Shown here in pieces: positions 8,072-18,034 of a stretch of DNA of 64,000 nt; positions within the stretch are counted from its first letter, which is position 1, and each line of letters starts with the position of its first letter. A program made the translations under genes and the position numbers. Where the stretch lies: positions 186,001 through 250,000 of the forward strand of contig NZ_VLKP01000004.1 of the NCBI RefSeq assembly GCF_007830115.1. The letters are read 5' to 3'. Origin of the DNA: Aerolutibacter ruishenii (lineage in GTDB: Bacteria; Pseudomonadota; Gammaproteobacteria; Xanthomonadales; Xanthomonadaceae). Under the pieces are notes generated by a model that made no database searches, was not told where the DNA came from, and saw only the letters and a list, made by a program, of their open reading frames with translations.

Positions 8072-9322
8072 TCAGTCCAGCGCCTCCAGTACCACGATCG
8101 CCGCCAGGATCGCCGGCAGGATCGCCGGCGTGCCGCGGTGGTAGCGGCCATAGCGGTCGCCGCCGTAGTAGCCGTCTTCGTATCCGCGGCGGAATCCCTG
8201 CCGGAAATAATGGCGATAGGCATCGTACGGAACGTAGTAGCCGTAATAGCCATAGCTCGCATCCGTGTAGGCGTATGAGTTCCGGTAGTCAGGACGCCAG
8301 CCATCCATCCGATCCGCACGGCCGGCCCAGTAGCCTTCCTCGTAGCCTTGGCGGACCGCGTCGCGCAGCAGGTCGGCACCGTAGCGGTTGGTGTCGTAGT
8401 GGTAGCCGCTGAAGTAATAGCGATAGCTGACCGGGGTGTAGAAGAACGGATCGTTGGCATAGTCCCAGCGGCGCGTGGCATACCGATGGTTGTGGTCGCG
8501 CAGGCGGCGGAGATAATCGCTCTGGTAGCGGTACTGGGAATGACGGCGTTGGTCGCGCAGGGCGCGGTTGTAGGCGTCGGCACGGCGCTGGCTGTCCAGT
8601 TGTACGCGCCGGTAATCCTCGGCCTGGCGCCGTTGGTTTTCGATCAGGCGACGCTGCTGTTGCGCGGGCACGCGCTGGTCGATGCGATCGCGACGGTCGT
8701 GTTCGCGCCGATCGCGGTCTGAACGATCGGAACGGTCTGGTCGGTCTTGCCGGTCGGCATCACGATGGTCCTGGGCGATCCGATCCATGTCGCGCCATGC
8801 GGGGTTGCGGCGCTCGTCGGTGTCACGGCTCCGGTTGTTCTCCGTACGGTCGGTCCTGACGCCATCAATGCGGCGCGGCTCCGTCGCGCGGTTTCCGTCG
8901 AATGCGGCCCGGCGACGCTGGTTGGCCTGGTCGTTGCGGGTACGATCGGCCCGTTCCCGCCGGTCGTCGTGCTGCGGCTGGTGTGGGCCGTTGGCGGAAT
9001 GTTCGGGTTGACGTTGCCATTGTTCGCGGGCGCGTTCGCCACGATCGCCCTGGTTGTCGCGGTCGACCGCGACACGCGGCTCAGGCTGACGCTCCCGTGT
9101 CTGCTCGCGAGCCCGATCGCGCGTCTGTTCGTACGCCTGGGACGCACGCTCCGGCCGCGATTCGCTGGCGCGTTCTTCCTTGTCCACGCGGCGGCCCTCG
9201 CCACGGCGGGGTTGCTCGCTCCGCTCCTCGTGCTGGGCCTGCTGGGCCGCGGCCGGTGCTGCAATGGCAAGCAAGGAGGCGATCACCACCGCGAGCAGGA
9301 ATCGCTGGCCGTAACCGTTCAT
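8072..9322 (-). CDS. Exported Arg/Asp-rich low-complexity protein
   Basis: A 416-residue protein of no family I recognise. The ATG at 9322 has a good leader (GGAGAGACGAC) and starts a clear signal peptide cleaved near residue 27 (AAPAAAQ). Roughly residues 28-250 are dominated by Arg, Asp, Glu, Gln and Asn with runs such as DRSDRSDRDRR, surely disordered. After a predicted helical stretch (QQQRRLIENQRRQAEDYRR) comes a Tyr/Arg/Gly-rich domain with repeated QG(Y/F)xxGYxxG-like units (VRQGYEEGYWAG, FRQGFRRGYEDGYYGG), ending in a hydrophobic tail. It may bind polyanions or the envelope; this is a guess. Transcribed alone. Confidence 0.75.
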   Translation of the reverse strand: MNGYGQRFLLAVVIASLLAIAAPAAAQQAQHEERSEQPRRGEGRRVDKEERASESRPERASQAYEQTRDRAREQTRERQPEPRVAVDRDNQGDRGERAREQWQRQPEHSANGPHQPQHDDRRERADRTRNDQANQRRRAAFDGNRATEPRRIDGVRTDRTENNRSRDTDERRNPAWRDMDRIAQDHRDADRQDRPDRSDRSDRDRREHDRRDRIDQRVPAQQQRRLIENQRRQAEDYRRVQLDSQRRADAYNRALRDQRRHSQYRYQSDYLRRLRDHNHRYATRRWDYANDPFFYTPVSYRYYFSGYHYDTNRYGADLLRDAVRQGYEEGYWAGRADRMDGWRPDYRNSYAYTDASYGYYGYYVPYDAYRHYFRQGFRRGYEDGYYGGDRYGRYHRGTPAILPAILAAIVVLEALD

Positions 9323-9486
9323 GTCGTCTCTCCGTAGTGGGCCGCGGACCGCCCGCACCCCATGTGTGCAGTTGGCGTGAAGGCGCATGAATGGGCACTG
9401 ACATCGGCCGTGGTACCTCGGCGCGGATGACGTTCCGGTTCAGCTGCCGGAGGGCAACCAGGTCGATACCGCTGCGAGCGGTTGGC

Positions 9487-10689
9487 TCAGTCCGCCCGTC
9501 CGCAAACGCGGTCGCCGTCTTCGAGTGTGCGGTCAGGGTGGACCACGACGGTGTCGCCCGCGTCGAGGCCACGATGGATCTCGGCCCAGCCTTCGCCCTG
9601 CACGCCTAGTGTGACCAGGGTTCGTCGGGCCTTGCCCTGGATCACCCGGAACACGGCGGCGGCGTCGTCGCCTTCATGGAACACGGCGCTGGCGGGAATC
9701 CGCAATACAGGACCGGCCTGGCGCAGCAGGAACCGCGCGTTGACGCGGTACGCTTCGCCCAGGTGCTGCCAGTGCTCATGGGGGCTGGCGATATCCACGA
9801 TCACCCAGACGCGTTGTTCTTCCACGCCCAGTGCCGACACCTTGGTGAAACCGCCGGGTTCGACGCGGCGTACGCGACCGGCCAGGGCGCGGTCCTCGCC
9901 CCAGCGGACCAGTTCGACCGCCATCCCCGGGCGAAGCCGGACGGCGTCGGCGGACAATACGTCGACTTCGATTTCCAGTGCACCCGGCTCGCCGACCTCG
10001 AGCAGTGCATCGCCCGCTTGCACCGGACGGGCGCTCTCGAAGTGGCGACGCAGCACCACGCCGGCAACCGGTGATTCCAGGACCAGGACGGTGGCGCCGC
10101 GCTCGTCGCTGCCGTGCGTGAGCGCTGCCTGTGCAGCCTCCAGTTCATGCCGTGCGGTCGCCTCCAGGAAGCGCGCGCTGTTGGCTTCGCGTTGCGCGTC
10201 GTTGGCGGTCGTCCGGGCCTGTTCGGCCATGGTGGCGGCCACCAGTTGTTCGCGTTGCAGTCGCTGCAGGCGGTTCGCGTCGGTGCGTGCCTGTCGCGCG
10301 CGGGTGGCGGCGGCAGCGGCGGCCTCGCGCGCGGCGGCCAGGCGTCCGCGTGCGGCAGCCACCTGCGCCTGGATCGCCGCGCGGGCACGTGCGTCCAGCG
10401 CAGGGGCCGCCATCGCATCCAGTACGACCAGGGTCTGCCCGGGCCGCACGCGATCGCCGGGCTCCAGCTCGAGCCGTCGTGCGGTGGCGGCGATGGGGGC
10501 GGTGATCAGGTAGCGGTCGCGCAGGCGGGTACGGCCCTCGGCTTCGACCACCTCGCGCACGGTGCCCTGGTCGACGCGGCTGGTGTCCACCAGCGAGGCC
10601 TTGGGCCACAGCAGCATCGCCAGCAGCAAGCCCACCACGAGCAAGGCGAGCAGCCATCGGATCAGGCGGGCGCGGGTCGGTACCGGCAT
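9487..10689 (-). CDS. HlyD-type periplasmic adaptor of an ABC exporter
   Basis: A 400-residue membrane-fusion protein. A single N-terminal transmembrane anchor (about residues 9-27) is followed by a lipoyl/barrel-sandwich half (VEAEGRTRLR, LEPGDRVRPGQTLVVLD), a long Ala/Arg-rich coiled coil (about residues 95-190), the second lipoyl half (VLESPVAGVVLRR) and a beta-barrel/membrane-proximal domain. It starts 7 bases after the permease gene, so it is the third gene of an ATPase-permease-adaptor operon of MacAB/DevBCA type. No outer-membrane TolC partner is encoded nearby. Substrate unknown. Confidence 0.9.
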   Translation of the reverse strand: MPVPTRARLIRWLLALLVVGLLLAMLLWPKASLVDTSRVDQGTVREVVEAEGRTRLRDRYLITAPIAATARRLELEPGDRVRPGQTLVVLDAMAAPALDARARAAIQAQVAAARGRLAAAREAAAAAATRARQARTDANRLQRLQREQLVAATMAEQARTTANDAQREANSARFLEATARHELEAAQAALTHGSDERGATVLVLESPVAGVVLRRHFESARPVQAGDALLEVGEPGALEIEVDVLSADAVRLRPGMAVELVRWGEDRALAGRVRRVEPGGFTKVSALGVEEQRVWVIVDIASPHEHWQHLGEAYRVNARFLLRQAGPVLRIPASAVFHEGDDAAAVFRVIQGKARRTLVTLGVQGEGWAEIHRGLDAGDTVVVHPDRTLEDGDRVCGRAD

Positions 10690-10696
10690 CGTCGGG

Positions 10697-13054
10697 TCAT
10701 TCCTTGGTCTTCAATGCGGCCACCAGGTCCAGGCCATCCAGACGTCGGCGCACCATCAGGGCCGATAGTACCGTTGCCGCCAGCACCACGAGCCCGGCAA
10801 ACGCCAGACCGGCGGCGTCGGCGACCACGGGGATGCGGAACAGGTCCGACTGCAGGCCGCGTGACAGCAGCACGATCATGCCCATGCCCAGCGCAAAGCC
10901 CGGCAGCAGCGCCATGAACGACAGCGTGGCGAGTTCGCCCAACAGGAAGCCGCGAACCTCCTCGCGTGTGTAGCCCAGCACGCGCAGGCTGGCAAGCTCG
11001 CGTCCGCGCTCGGCCAGGGTGATGCGCGCGGCGTTGTACACCACGCCAGCGGCAATCGCGCCGGCCATCAGGGTGATGGCGAAGGTGAATGTGGACAGGC
11101 TTTGCGCCATCGTGTCGCGGAAACTCTGGATCATCGCGGTGCGGTCGGTCACGGACGCCACGCGGGGGCGACGTCGCAGTTCCGCCAGGACAGCCTCGCG
11201 CTGTCGGGCGTCGATCGCCAGCCACGCGCCGGATGCGACGTTGCCGTCGGTGAGCAACGTGTTGAGGTAGGCATGGCGCGCGTATGCGCCAACGCCCAGG
11301 AACTCCTGCACGGTGCCGGCGACCGGCACCGTGATCGTGCGACGGTGCCCCTCCAGGAACTGCACCTGCAGGTGGTCCCCCGGCCTGGCGCCAAGCAGGT
11401 CGGCCAGGTAGTCGGTCAGCAACAAGCCTTCTGCTGGCAGCGCAGCCGGTTGGATGCCGGCATCCAGCACGCGCTTGAGGTCGCCCTTTTCCGGCAAGCC
11501 TTGCAGCGCCGTGCGATACGACCGGTGGCCGTTGCGCAGGGTGACGGCGGCGACCCGGAATGGCTCCACGGCGCGCACCCCGGGCAGCCGGGCGAGCTCC
11601 TCCACCGCGCGGTTGCCGGTGGGCTCGGTGAAGCCGATCCCGAAGTCGTCGCGTTGGGCAAACCCGAACTGGACATCCACGATGTGCTCGACCGAGGAGG
11701 GCATGGCCCTCGACATGACCAGGATGCCGCACGCCAACCCGATGCCCAGCACCGAGAACAACGTGCGCAAGGGACGTCGCTCGAGGTTGCGGAGCACCAT
11801 GCGGGCGACCGGGTCCACCCAGCGGCCTAGCCCCAGTCGCTCCAGCAGCAATGGCCGGAACGTGGCGGGGGCTTCCGGGCGCATGGCCTCGGCGGGGGCC
11901 AGGCGGTGCACGCGGACCAAGGCGGCAAACGTGCCCAGGGTGCCGGCGCCAATCGCGAACGCCGCGGCCATCAGCACCAGTGAGGGGTCCAAGGACCATT
12001 CGAGGTAGGGAAACCGGTAGTACTCGCGGTAGATGCCGGCGATGGCGCGCCCCATCCATGCGCCCAGTGCCAGACCCGGAAGGATGCCCGCGGTGACGAC
12101 CATCAGCACCAGTTGCGCGTAGTGGGTAGCCACCTGCAGGCGCGAATAACCGAAAGCCTTGAGCAGGGCGATCTGCTCCCGTTGCGACGCCACGAGACGG
12201 CCGAGCACCACATTGAGCAGGAACGCCGTCACCCCCAGGAAGATCGCGGTGAACATGCGGGCCATCATCCGCAACTGGTCCAGTTCCTCGTCCAGGAAGC
12301 GGTGCGAAGGCTGCAGGTCACGACCCGTGGCGCCCGTGCCGCCAAACGGTGCCAACAGCCGGTCGATGGCATCGATCACGTCGGCCTCGCGAGCACCGGG
12401 TTGCAGCACGGCGACCAGGTTGTTGAAGGCACCATCCATGTCGAACGCGCGGTCCATGGCCTCGTGCTGCATCCACAGGACGGCGAAGCGCTGGAAGTCG
12501 GGGAAGACCTCTCCCGGCTTGATCTGGTAGATGAACTCAGGCGACAGCCCGATGCCGGCGATCCGCAGTTGCTGCCGGCGACCATTGAGGATGGCGACCA
12601 GGCTGTCGCCTTCGTGCAGCCCGTGGGCCTCGGCGAAGGCCTCGCCGACCACGGTTTCCTCCGGTCGTTGCGGCAGCCGCCCGGAGCGCAGGTGGAGGCG
12701 GTTGAGGTCGCTGCCGCCGCGCGCAGGCAAGGAGACGAGCTGGGCGTTGACGGGGTCGGAAAACCCGTCCAACTCAAGCGGTGCGAAACCCACGATGCGC
12801 GCATCCAGCGCGCGCACCCCGGGCACCGCGCGGATCGTATTGGCCAGCGGCATCGGCACCCGCTTGGCCTGGGCGAAGACGTCGGCAAACCCGTATTCGG
12901 CGTAGAACTGCGCCCGCGTGCGCGACAGCGCTTCGTGGTTGCCCAGCGCCATGACCATGGTACCGATACCCCCGGCCATGACCAGGGCAATGGCCATCAC
13001 CTGGCCGCGCAGCTGCACGATTTCCCTCAGCAGCTTGCGGTGCAGGGCCTTCAC
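10697..13054 (-). CDS. FtsX-type ABC transporter permease
   Basis: A 785-residue permease with two FtsX modules: an N-terminal transmembrane helix, a large periplasmic domain, three helices around residues 260-400, then a second copy with a periplasmic domain and three C-terminal helices. I start it at GTG 13054, whose last two bases overlap the TGA of the ATPase gene (GTGA), implying translational coupling; the open frame upstream is only a shadow of the ATPase. Size and duplication match LolE/DevC-like exporters that work mechanically on lipids or lipoproteins rather than pumping through a channel. Confidence 0.9.
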   Translation of the reverse strand: MKALHRKLLREIVQLRGQVMAIALVMAGGIGTMVMALGNHEALSRTRAQFYAEYGFADVFAQAKRVPMPLANTIRAVPGVRALDARIVGFAPLELDGFSDPVNAQLVSLPARGGSDLNRLHLRSGRLPQRPEETVVGEAFAEAHGLHEGDSLVAILNGRRQQLRIAGIGLSPEFIYQIKPGEVFPDFQRFAVLWMQHEAMDRAFDMDGAFNNLVAVLQPGAREADVIDAIDRLLAPFGGTGATGRDLQPSHRFLDEELDQLRMMARMFTAIFLGVTAFLLNVVLGRLVASQREQIALLKAFGYSRLQVATHYAQLVLMVVTAGILPGLALGAWMGRAIAGIYREYYRFPYLEWSLDPSLVLMAAAFAIGAGTLGTFAALVRVHRLAPAEAMRPEAPATFRPLLLERLGLGRWVDPVARMVLRNLERRPLRTLFSVLGIGLACGILVMSRAMPSSVEHIVDVQFGFAQRDDFGIGFTEPTGNRAVEELARLPGVRAVEPFRVAAVTLRNGHRSYRTALQGLPEKGDLKRVLDAGIQPAALPAEGLLLTDYLADLLGARPGDHLQVQFLEGHRRTITVPVAGTVQEFLGVGAYARHAYLNTLLTDGNVASGAWLAIDARQREAVLAELRRRPRVASVTDRTAMIQSFRDTMAQSLSTFTFAITLMAGAIAAGVVYNAARITLAERGRELASLRVLGYTREEVRGFLLGELATLSFMALLPGFALGMGMIVLLSRGLQSDLFRIPVVADAAGLAFAGLVVLAATVLSALMVRRRLDGLDLVAALKTKE

Positions 13055-13785
13055 CAGTGCAGCCCCGATGCGGGTTCGCGATGTTCGTTGTATTCCTGGC
13101 TGAGGATCCTTCCGTCGCTGAGGCGGATGACGCGATCGGCCATGGCCGCGATCACCGCGTTGTGGGTGATCACGACGGTCAGCGCGCCGGTCTCGCGATT
13201 GATGCGCTCCAGCGCCTGCAGCACCAGGATGCCGGTCGCCGAGTCGAGCGCACCGGTGGGTTCGTCGCACAGCAGCACCGCTGGGCGCTTGGCGATGGCC
13301 CGGGCAATGGCCACCCGCTGCTGCTCGCCACCGGAGAGCTGTGCAGGGAAGTGGTCCATCCGCTCCTGCAGCCCCACCATGGCGAGCGCCTCCTCGGGCG
13401 CCATCGGATGTGCGGCGATCTCGGTGACCAGCGCCACGTTCTCCCGCGCGGTCAAACTGGGGATCAGGTTGTAGAACTGGAACACGAAGCCCACGTGTTC
13501 GCGACGGAAGCGGGTCAACACGGCCTCGCTGGCGCCGGTGAGCGGGTGTCCCTGGCACTCCACGTCGCCGCTGGTAGGTGCATCGAGGCCGCCCAGGATG
13601 TTGAGCAGGGTGGATTTGCCGCTTCCCGACGCGCCGAGCAGGACCACGAACTCGCCTGCATTCAACTCCAGGTCGATGCCGCGCAGGGCGTGCACGTCGA
13701 TGTCGCCCATGCGGTAGACCTTGGTCAGTCCGCGCGCGCGGAACACGGGGACTGGCACGGGCGGGGGGGCAGGGTCGATGACCAT
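13051..13785 (-). CDS. ABC transporter ATP-binding protein (MacB/LolD type)
   Basis: A 244-residue ATPase with Walker [11 protein letters not shown]-loop [12 protein letters not shown], signature [14 protein letters not shown], Walker [14 protein letters not shown] and switch His in VVITHN. The LTAREN segment and ALDSATG are typical of the MacB/LolD/FtsE group. It is the first gene of the ABC triad, overlapping the permease by 4 bases, and begins only 17 bases after the stop of the acyl-CoA synthetase on the same strand, so all four genes may share a transcript. Confidence 0.93.
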   Translation of the reverse strand: MVIDPAPPPVPVPVFRARGLTKVYRMGDIDVHALRGIDLELNAGEFVVLLGASGSGKSTLLNILGGLDAPTSGDVECQGHPLTGASEAVLTRFRREHVGFVFQFYNLIPSLTARENVALVTEIAAHPMAPEEALAMVGLQERMDHFPAQLSGGEQQRVAIARAIAKRPAVLLCDEPTGALDSATGILVLQALERINRETGALTVVITHNAVIAAMADRVIRLSDGRILSQEYNEHREPASGLHW

Positions 13786-13802
13786 GCCGCTACTGTACGG
13801 CT

Positions 13803-15506
13803 TCAGCCCGCGGGCCGGTCGCGCCTGAACTCTTCGGCCATGGCCTGCTGCATCAGGAACTTCTGCACCTTGCCCGTCACCGTCATCGGGAACTCATCCA
13901 CGAATCGGATGTACCGCGGAATCTTGAAGTGGGCGATCCGGCCCTGGCAGTACGCCCGGATCTCCTCGGCGGACACGGTGGCTCCTTCGACCAGCCGGAT
14001 CCACGCGCAGGCTTCCTCGCCGAACTTCGCGTCAGGCACGCCGAACACCTGCACGTCGGCGATGGCGGGGTGGGCATAGAGGAATTCCTCCACCTCGCGC
14101 GGGTAGATGTTCTCGCCGCCGCGGATCAGCATGTCCTTGACCCGTCCGACAATGCGGCAATAGCCGTCCGCGTCGAGGGTGGCGAGGTCGCCGGTGTGCA
14201 TCCAGCCATCGGCGTCGATGGCCTCGGCGGTACGCGCGGGCTCGTTCCAGTAGCCTTGCATCACCGAATAGCCGCGGGTGCACAGCTCGCCGGTGGTACC
14301 GCGCGGCACGGTGCGGCCTTCGCCATCGATGAGGCGCACTTCCACGTGCGGGTGCACGCGGCCCACCGAGTCCACGCGCCGGTCCAGCGGGTCGTCGCGC
14401 GTGGTCTGGAAGCTGGCCGGGCTGGTCTCGGTCATCCCGTAGGTGATGGTGATCTCCGACAGGTGCATGGTGTCGACCACGCGCTTCATCACTTCGATCG
14501 GGCAATTGGAGCCGGCCATGATCCCGGTGCGCAGCGAGGACAGGTCGAACTCCGCAAAGCGCGGGTGCTCGAGTTCGGCGATGAACATGGTGGGTACGCC
14601 GTGCAGGCCGGTGCAGCGTTCGTCCTGCACCGCCTGCAGCGTCGCCAGCGTGTCGAAGCCTTCGCCGGGGATCACCATGCACGCGCCGTGCGTCACGCAG
14701 GCCAGGTTGCCCAGCACCATGCCGAAGCAGTGGTAGAACGGCACGGGGATGCACAGCTTGTCCTGTTCGGTGAGGTTCATGGCCTCGCCGATGAAGAAGC
14801 CGTTGTTGACGATGTTGCGATGGGTAAGCGTCGCGCCCTTGGGCGAACCGGTGGTGCCGGAGGTGAACTGGATGTTGACTGCGTCGTGGGCCGAGAGCGT
14901 GGGGGCGACCTCGCGCATGCGGGCCAGGGCGCCGGCATCGTCGCACGCGGCGATGGCATCGAACGCGTGGGCGCCGGGCACCGGCTCGCCGTCGCCCATG
15001 ACCAGCACGTGGCGCAGCTCGGGCAGGGCAGCGGCGTGCAATGCGCCCGGCGCGCACGCATCCAGCTCCGGCGCCAGCTCGCGCAGCATGCCGATGTAGT
15101 CCGAGGTCTTGAAACGTCGGGGCAGCACCAGTGCCTTGCACTCGACGTGCCGGAGCGAGAATTCCAGCTCGTGGGTGCGATAGGCCGGGTTGATGTTGAC
15201 CAGCACCAGGCCGGCGCGCGGTGCGGCGAACTGCAGCAGCACCCATTCGGCCCGGTTCAGCGACCAGATGCCGATGCGGTCGCCGGGCACCAGCCCCAGT
15301 TGCAACAGGCCGGCGGCCAGGCGATCCACGGCGACATCCAATGCCGCGTAGTCCATGCGCACGTTCTGCGGGGGTACCACCAATGCCGGTTGCCCGGGCC
15401 AGGTGCGGGCGATGCGCGCGAGCATGTCGCCAACGGTTTCTTCAAGGAGCGGGACGCTGCGGTCACCAATGACGTGGCTGAGGCCGGGGTCGGGGAGCGT
15501 GGTCAT
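13803..15506 (-). CDS. Acyl-CoA synthetase (AMP-binding family)
   Basis: A 567-residue adenylate-forming enzyme that would activate a carboxylic acid, probably a medium- or long-chain fatty acid, with ATP and CoA. Motifs in order: P-loop-like [24 protein letters not shown], the hinge/ATP motif [18 protein letters not shown] with [13 protein letters not shown], and the catalytic C-terminal Lys in TGKVQKF. The length is standard. It is followed directly by the ABC exporter genes, which may link acyl activation to lipid export, but it could equally feed beta-oxidation. Confidence 0.92.
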   Translation of the reverse strand: MTTLPDPGLSHVIGDRSVPLLEETVGDMLARIARTWPGQPALVVPPQNVRMDYAALDVAVDRLAAGLLQLGLVPGDRIGIWSLNRAEWVLLQFAAPRAGLVLVNINPAYRTHELEFSLRHVECKALVLPRRFKTSDYIGMLRELAPELDACAPGALHAAALPELRHVLVMGDGEPVPGAHAFDAIAACDDAGALARMREVAPTLSAHDAVNIQFTSGTTGSPKGATLTHRNIVNNGFFIGEAMNLTEQDKLCIPVPFYHCFGMVLGNLACVTHGACMVIPGEGFDTLATLQAVQDERCTGLHGVPTMFIAELEHPRFAEFDLSSLRTGIMAGSNCPIEVMKRVVDTMHLSEITITYGMTETSPASFQTTRDDPLDRRVDSVGRVHPHVEVRLIDGEGRTVPRGTTGELCTRGYSVMQGYWNEPARTAEAIDADGWMHTGDLATLDADGYCRIVGRVKDMLIRGGENIYPREVEEFLYAHPAIADVQVFGVPDAKFGEEACAWIRLVEGATVSAEEIRAYCQGRIAHFKIPRYIRFVDEFPMTVTGKVQKFLMQQAMAEEFRRDRPAG

Positions 15507-15611
15507 CGGGTGAGGATAGCCGCGCGCAGGCGGTGGGCAGGATACGCCTTTGGTATCGGCGGCGCGATCGGCCAGGTCTGCCGGGGCGCGGAGTACACGC
15601 GCGCCGGGCCG

Positions 15612-16724
15612 TCATTGCCGCAACAGCGAAGGTGGCGACGTGTCCGTTGCGTTGTCGAAGCGTGCGAGCGGCGTCTCGTCCGGGCAGCGCTCGTCCGGGA
15701 ATCCGAACTCACCGCGTAGCGCACGGCCGCAATCAGCCAGCACCTCGAAAGCCGCACCCGGCTGCATGCACTGGTCGTCGAAGGCGCGGCCGAAGGCATC
15801 GCGCCGGCGGGCGAAGTCCTCGCCACACTTGCGCGCCACGCGGATGCGGTCAAGGTCCTCCTGCGCGGCGTTGGTGCCGGACAGTCCGTACTGGCGCAGC
15901 TCGGCCGTGGTGAGCAGCAGCAGGTTGCGCGCGGGAATGGTCATCATGCGGTCGGCCAGGTCCGCGCCCACGCCGTTGCGCGACAGGTAGTCGCGCAACT
16001 GCTGGGTGACGTCGCGCAGCTCGTCGTTGAGTTCCACGCGGGTGGTGGCCGTGGACTTCAGCCGCATCAGGCGATGGATGCCGACCTTGCCGGCGATGGA
16101 ACGGGTATCCCCAGCGGCCAGCACCAGGACACAGGCGCTGTGGCACACCGAGCCCTCGCGCACCCAGATCGACCAGGTCGCTTCGGCCATCTGGTCGCCC
16201 ACGCGGATGGCCTCCTCGACCTGGCCACCGGCCGAGTCGATGTCCAGCACCCGGTTGCGGATCTCCATGCGGTCGGCGATCTCGGTGACGCGGGCCATCA
16301 ATGCGGTAAAACCGGCGTCGATCTTGCCCTTGTAGCGCAGTCGCACCATGCCGGCGTCGCGGCACTCGGACAGCACGTCGACCAGGTTGAAGAACTCCAG
16401 CGCGCCGATGCGCTCGCCGTCGCCCTGCTTGTCGTAGTCGTAGTGGCAGCTGACGCGAGCCGAGCCACCTTCCAGTGTGGCGGGGGGCCAGTAGGTGAAA
16501 TCCGGCGTGGCCTGGGCCGGGGTTGTGCCGCGCAGGCCATCCACCGCCGCTGCGCTGCGGTCTTCACCCAGTGTGACCACGGGCGCCTTGGCGTCTGGCC
16601 CAGCCGATGGCTCAGAGCCCGAGCACCCTGCCACAGCTGCGGTGAACGCAGTCGCCAAGAGCAGCGAGAGCCAAGGTTTGGTCATGGAACACAGGACGCG
16701 GGGAACGGCCCCATTATTCTCCAT
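15612..16724 (-). CDS. ClpP-fold periplasmic lipoprotein
   Basis: A protein of up to 370 residues. The start at 16724 has a clear AAGGACG ribosome site; an internal ATG at 16685 gives a tidier 21-residue signal but poor initiation. Either way the lipobox VAGC follows. The central region (about residues 110-270) resembles the ClpP/crotonase fold of predicted periplasmic proteins: IDSAGGQVEEAIRVGDQM, then VCHSACVLVLAAGDTR with the Ser where ClpP has its nucleophile, then KVGIHRL. Four or more C-terminal Cys may form disulfides. Whether it is a protease is unknown. It is divergent from the MFS gene at 16786. Confidence 0.8.
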   Translation of the reverse strand: MENNGAVPRVLCSMTKPWLSLLLATAFTAAVAGCSGSEPSAGPDAKAPVVTLGEDRSAAAVDGLRGTTPAQATPDFTYWPPATLEGGSARVSCHYDYDKQGDGERIGALEFFNLVDVLSECRDAGMVRLRYKGKIDAGFTALMARVTEIADRMEIRNRVLDIDSAGGQVEEAIRVGDQMAEATWSIWVREGSVCHSACVLVLAAGDTRSIAGKVGIHRLMRLKSTATTRVELNDELRDVTQQLRDYLSRNGVGADLADRMMTIPARNLLLLTTAELRQYGLSGTNAAQEDLDRIRVARKCGEDFARRRDAFGRAFDDQCMQPGAAFEVLADCGRALRGEFGFPDERCPDETPLARFDNATDTSPPSLLRQ

Positions 16725-16785
16725 GTAACGTCCTTAACCTAGACCTTCAGGACGCGCGTTGGTCTGATCATCACCACGAGCGGAT

Positions 16786-18018
16786 ATGATCGCCCCCAGA
16801 ACCCTTGGCATGGTGGCTATCGTGGGAGTTTCCGTTACATCGCGTCCCGCCATGCCACGCGCGATCGTGGCCCTGGGCCTGGTCAGCCTGTTCACCGACA
16901 TGGGTTCGGAAGTGGTGCACAGCCTGCTGCCGGTGCTGCTGGCCGGCACCCTGGGCGCCAGCGCGCTGGTCATTGGCCTGATCGAGGGAGCGGCCGAGGC
17001 CCTGGTGCTGGTGACGAAGGTGTTTTCAGGCTACATCAGCGACGCCGTGGGGCGGCGCAAACCGCTGGTGCTGTTGGGTTATGGGCTCGCGGCGGCGGTG
17101 AAACCGCTGTTCCCGCTGGCCGATTCCGTGGCGACCGTGACCACGGCGCGCCTGTTGGACCGCTTCGGCAAGGGCATTCGGGGCGCCCCACGCGACGCGC
17201 TGATCAGCGACCTGGCGCCGCGTGAGATACGCGGGGCGGCATTCGGGCTTCGACAGTCGATGGACACCGTGGGCGCGGTGCTGGGGCCGCTGCTGGCAGT
17301 GCTCCTCATGCACCTGTACGACAACGACATCCAGACCGTGCTGTGGTTCGCGGTGGTGCCGGGCGTGATCGCGGTGTTGCTGCTGCTCAAGGTGCCTGAA
17401 CCCGCCGATGGCGCACGCAAGCCGGCGCGGCTGCCGCTCACCCGCGAGGGGCTGGCACATCTGGGGCGGCCGTTCTGGTGGCTGGTCGTGCTGGGGTTGA
17501 TGGTGGCGCTGGCCCGGTTCAGCGAAGCCTTCCTCGTGTTGCGTGCCACCGACCGCGGGCTGCCGGTGGCGTGGGTGCCGATGGTGTTGGTGGTGATGAG
17601 CACCGTGTATGCATTGACGGCGTACCCGGCAGGCTATCTGTCAGACAAGATGTCGCGTTCGAGCCTGCTGGCCCTCGGCATGGCGGTGCTGGTGCTGGCC
17701 GATATCGCACTGGCGGTGTCCGATGGCCTCGGACTGCTGTTCGTCGGGATCGCGCTGTGGGGGCTGCACATGGGGCTGACCCAGGGCATCCTCGCCAGCC
17801 TGGTGGCGGACGTGGCGCCGGAGGCATACCGGGGAACCGCTTTCGGCGTTTTCAACCTGGTGTCTGGTGGTGGCCTGCTGGTCGCCAGTGCCGTGGCCGG
17901 CGGACTCTGGGACCAGCAGGGGCCGCCTGCGGCGTTCTGGATGGGCGCGGTGGTGGCCGGCGTCGCGGCGCTGGCCACGCCGGGACTGGCGCGCGCAATG
18001 AAACCGTCATCTGCCTGA
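16786..18018 (+). CDS. MFS transporter
   Basis: A major facilitator of about 390-410 residues and 12 transmembrane helices. The loop 2-3 signature GYISDAVGRRKPL and the related GYLSDKMSRSSLLA in the second half are visible, and LLDRFGKGIRGAPRDALI is characteristic of a bacterial subfamily of unknown substrate. The start is uncertain: 16786, 16810 and 16852 are all in frame and none has a strong ribosome site; similarity begins just after 16852 (MPRAIVALG). The glycosyltransferase gene follows 16 bases later, suggesting co-transcription. Confidence 0.88.
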   Translation: MIAPRTLGMVAIVGVSVTSRPAMPRAIVALGLVSLFTDMGSEVVHSLLPVLLAGTLGASALVIGLIEGAAEALVLVTKVFSGYISDAVGRRKPLVLLGYGLAAAVKPLFPLADSVATVTTARLLDRFGKGIRGAPRDALISDLAPREIRGAAFGLRQSMDTVGAVLGPLLAVLLMHLYDNDIQTVLWFAVVPGVIAVLLLLKVPEPADGARKPARLPLTREGLAHLGRPFWWLVVLGLMVALARFSEAFLVLRATDRGLPVAWVPMVLVVMSTVYALTAYPAGYLSDKMSRSSLLALGMAVLVLADIALAVSDGLGLLFVGIALWGLHMGLTQGILASLVADVAPEAYRGTAFGVFNLVSGGGLLVASAVAGGLWDQQGPPAAFWMGAVVAGVAALATPGLARAMKPSSA

Positions 18019-18034
18019 CCTAGCGTGCATCGGG

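Noticed and set aside
8348-9337. Long hydrophobic open frames antisense to the charged exported protein
   Set aside because: They are the mirror of Arg/Asp/Gln codons, which read as Ala/Val/Leu on the other strand. They lack ribosome sites and family similarity, while the minus-strand gene has a signal peptide and leader.
13055-13558. N-terminal extension of the FtsX permease to a 953-residue protein
   Set aside because: The extra 167 residues are a shadow of the ATPase gene in another frame. The GTG at 13054 overlapping the ATPase stop gives the right family length.
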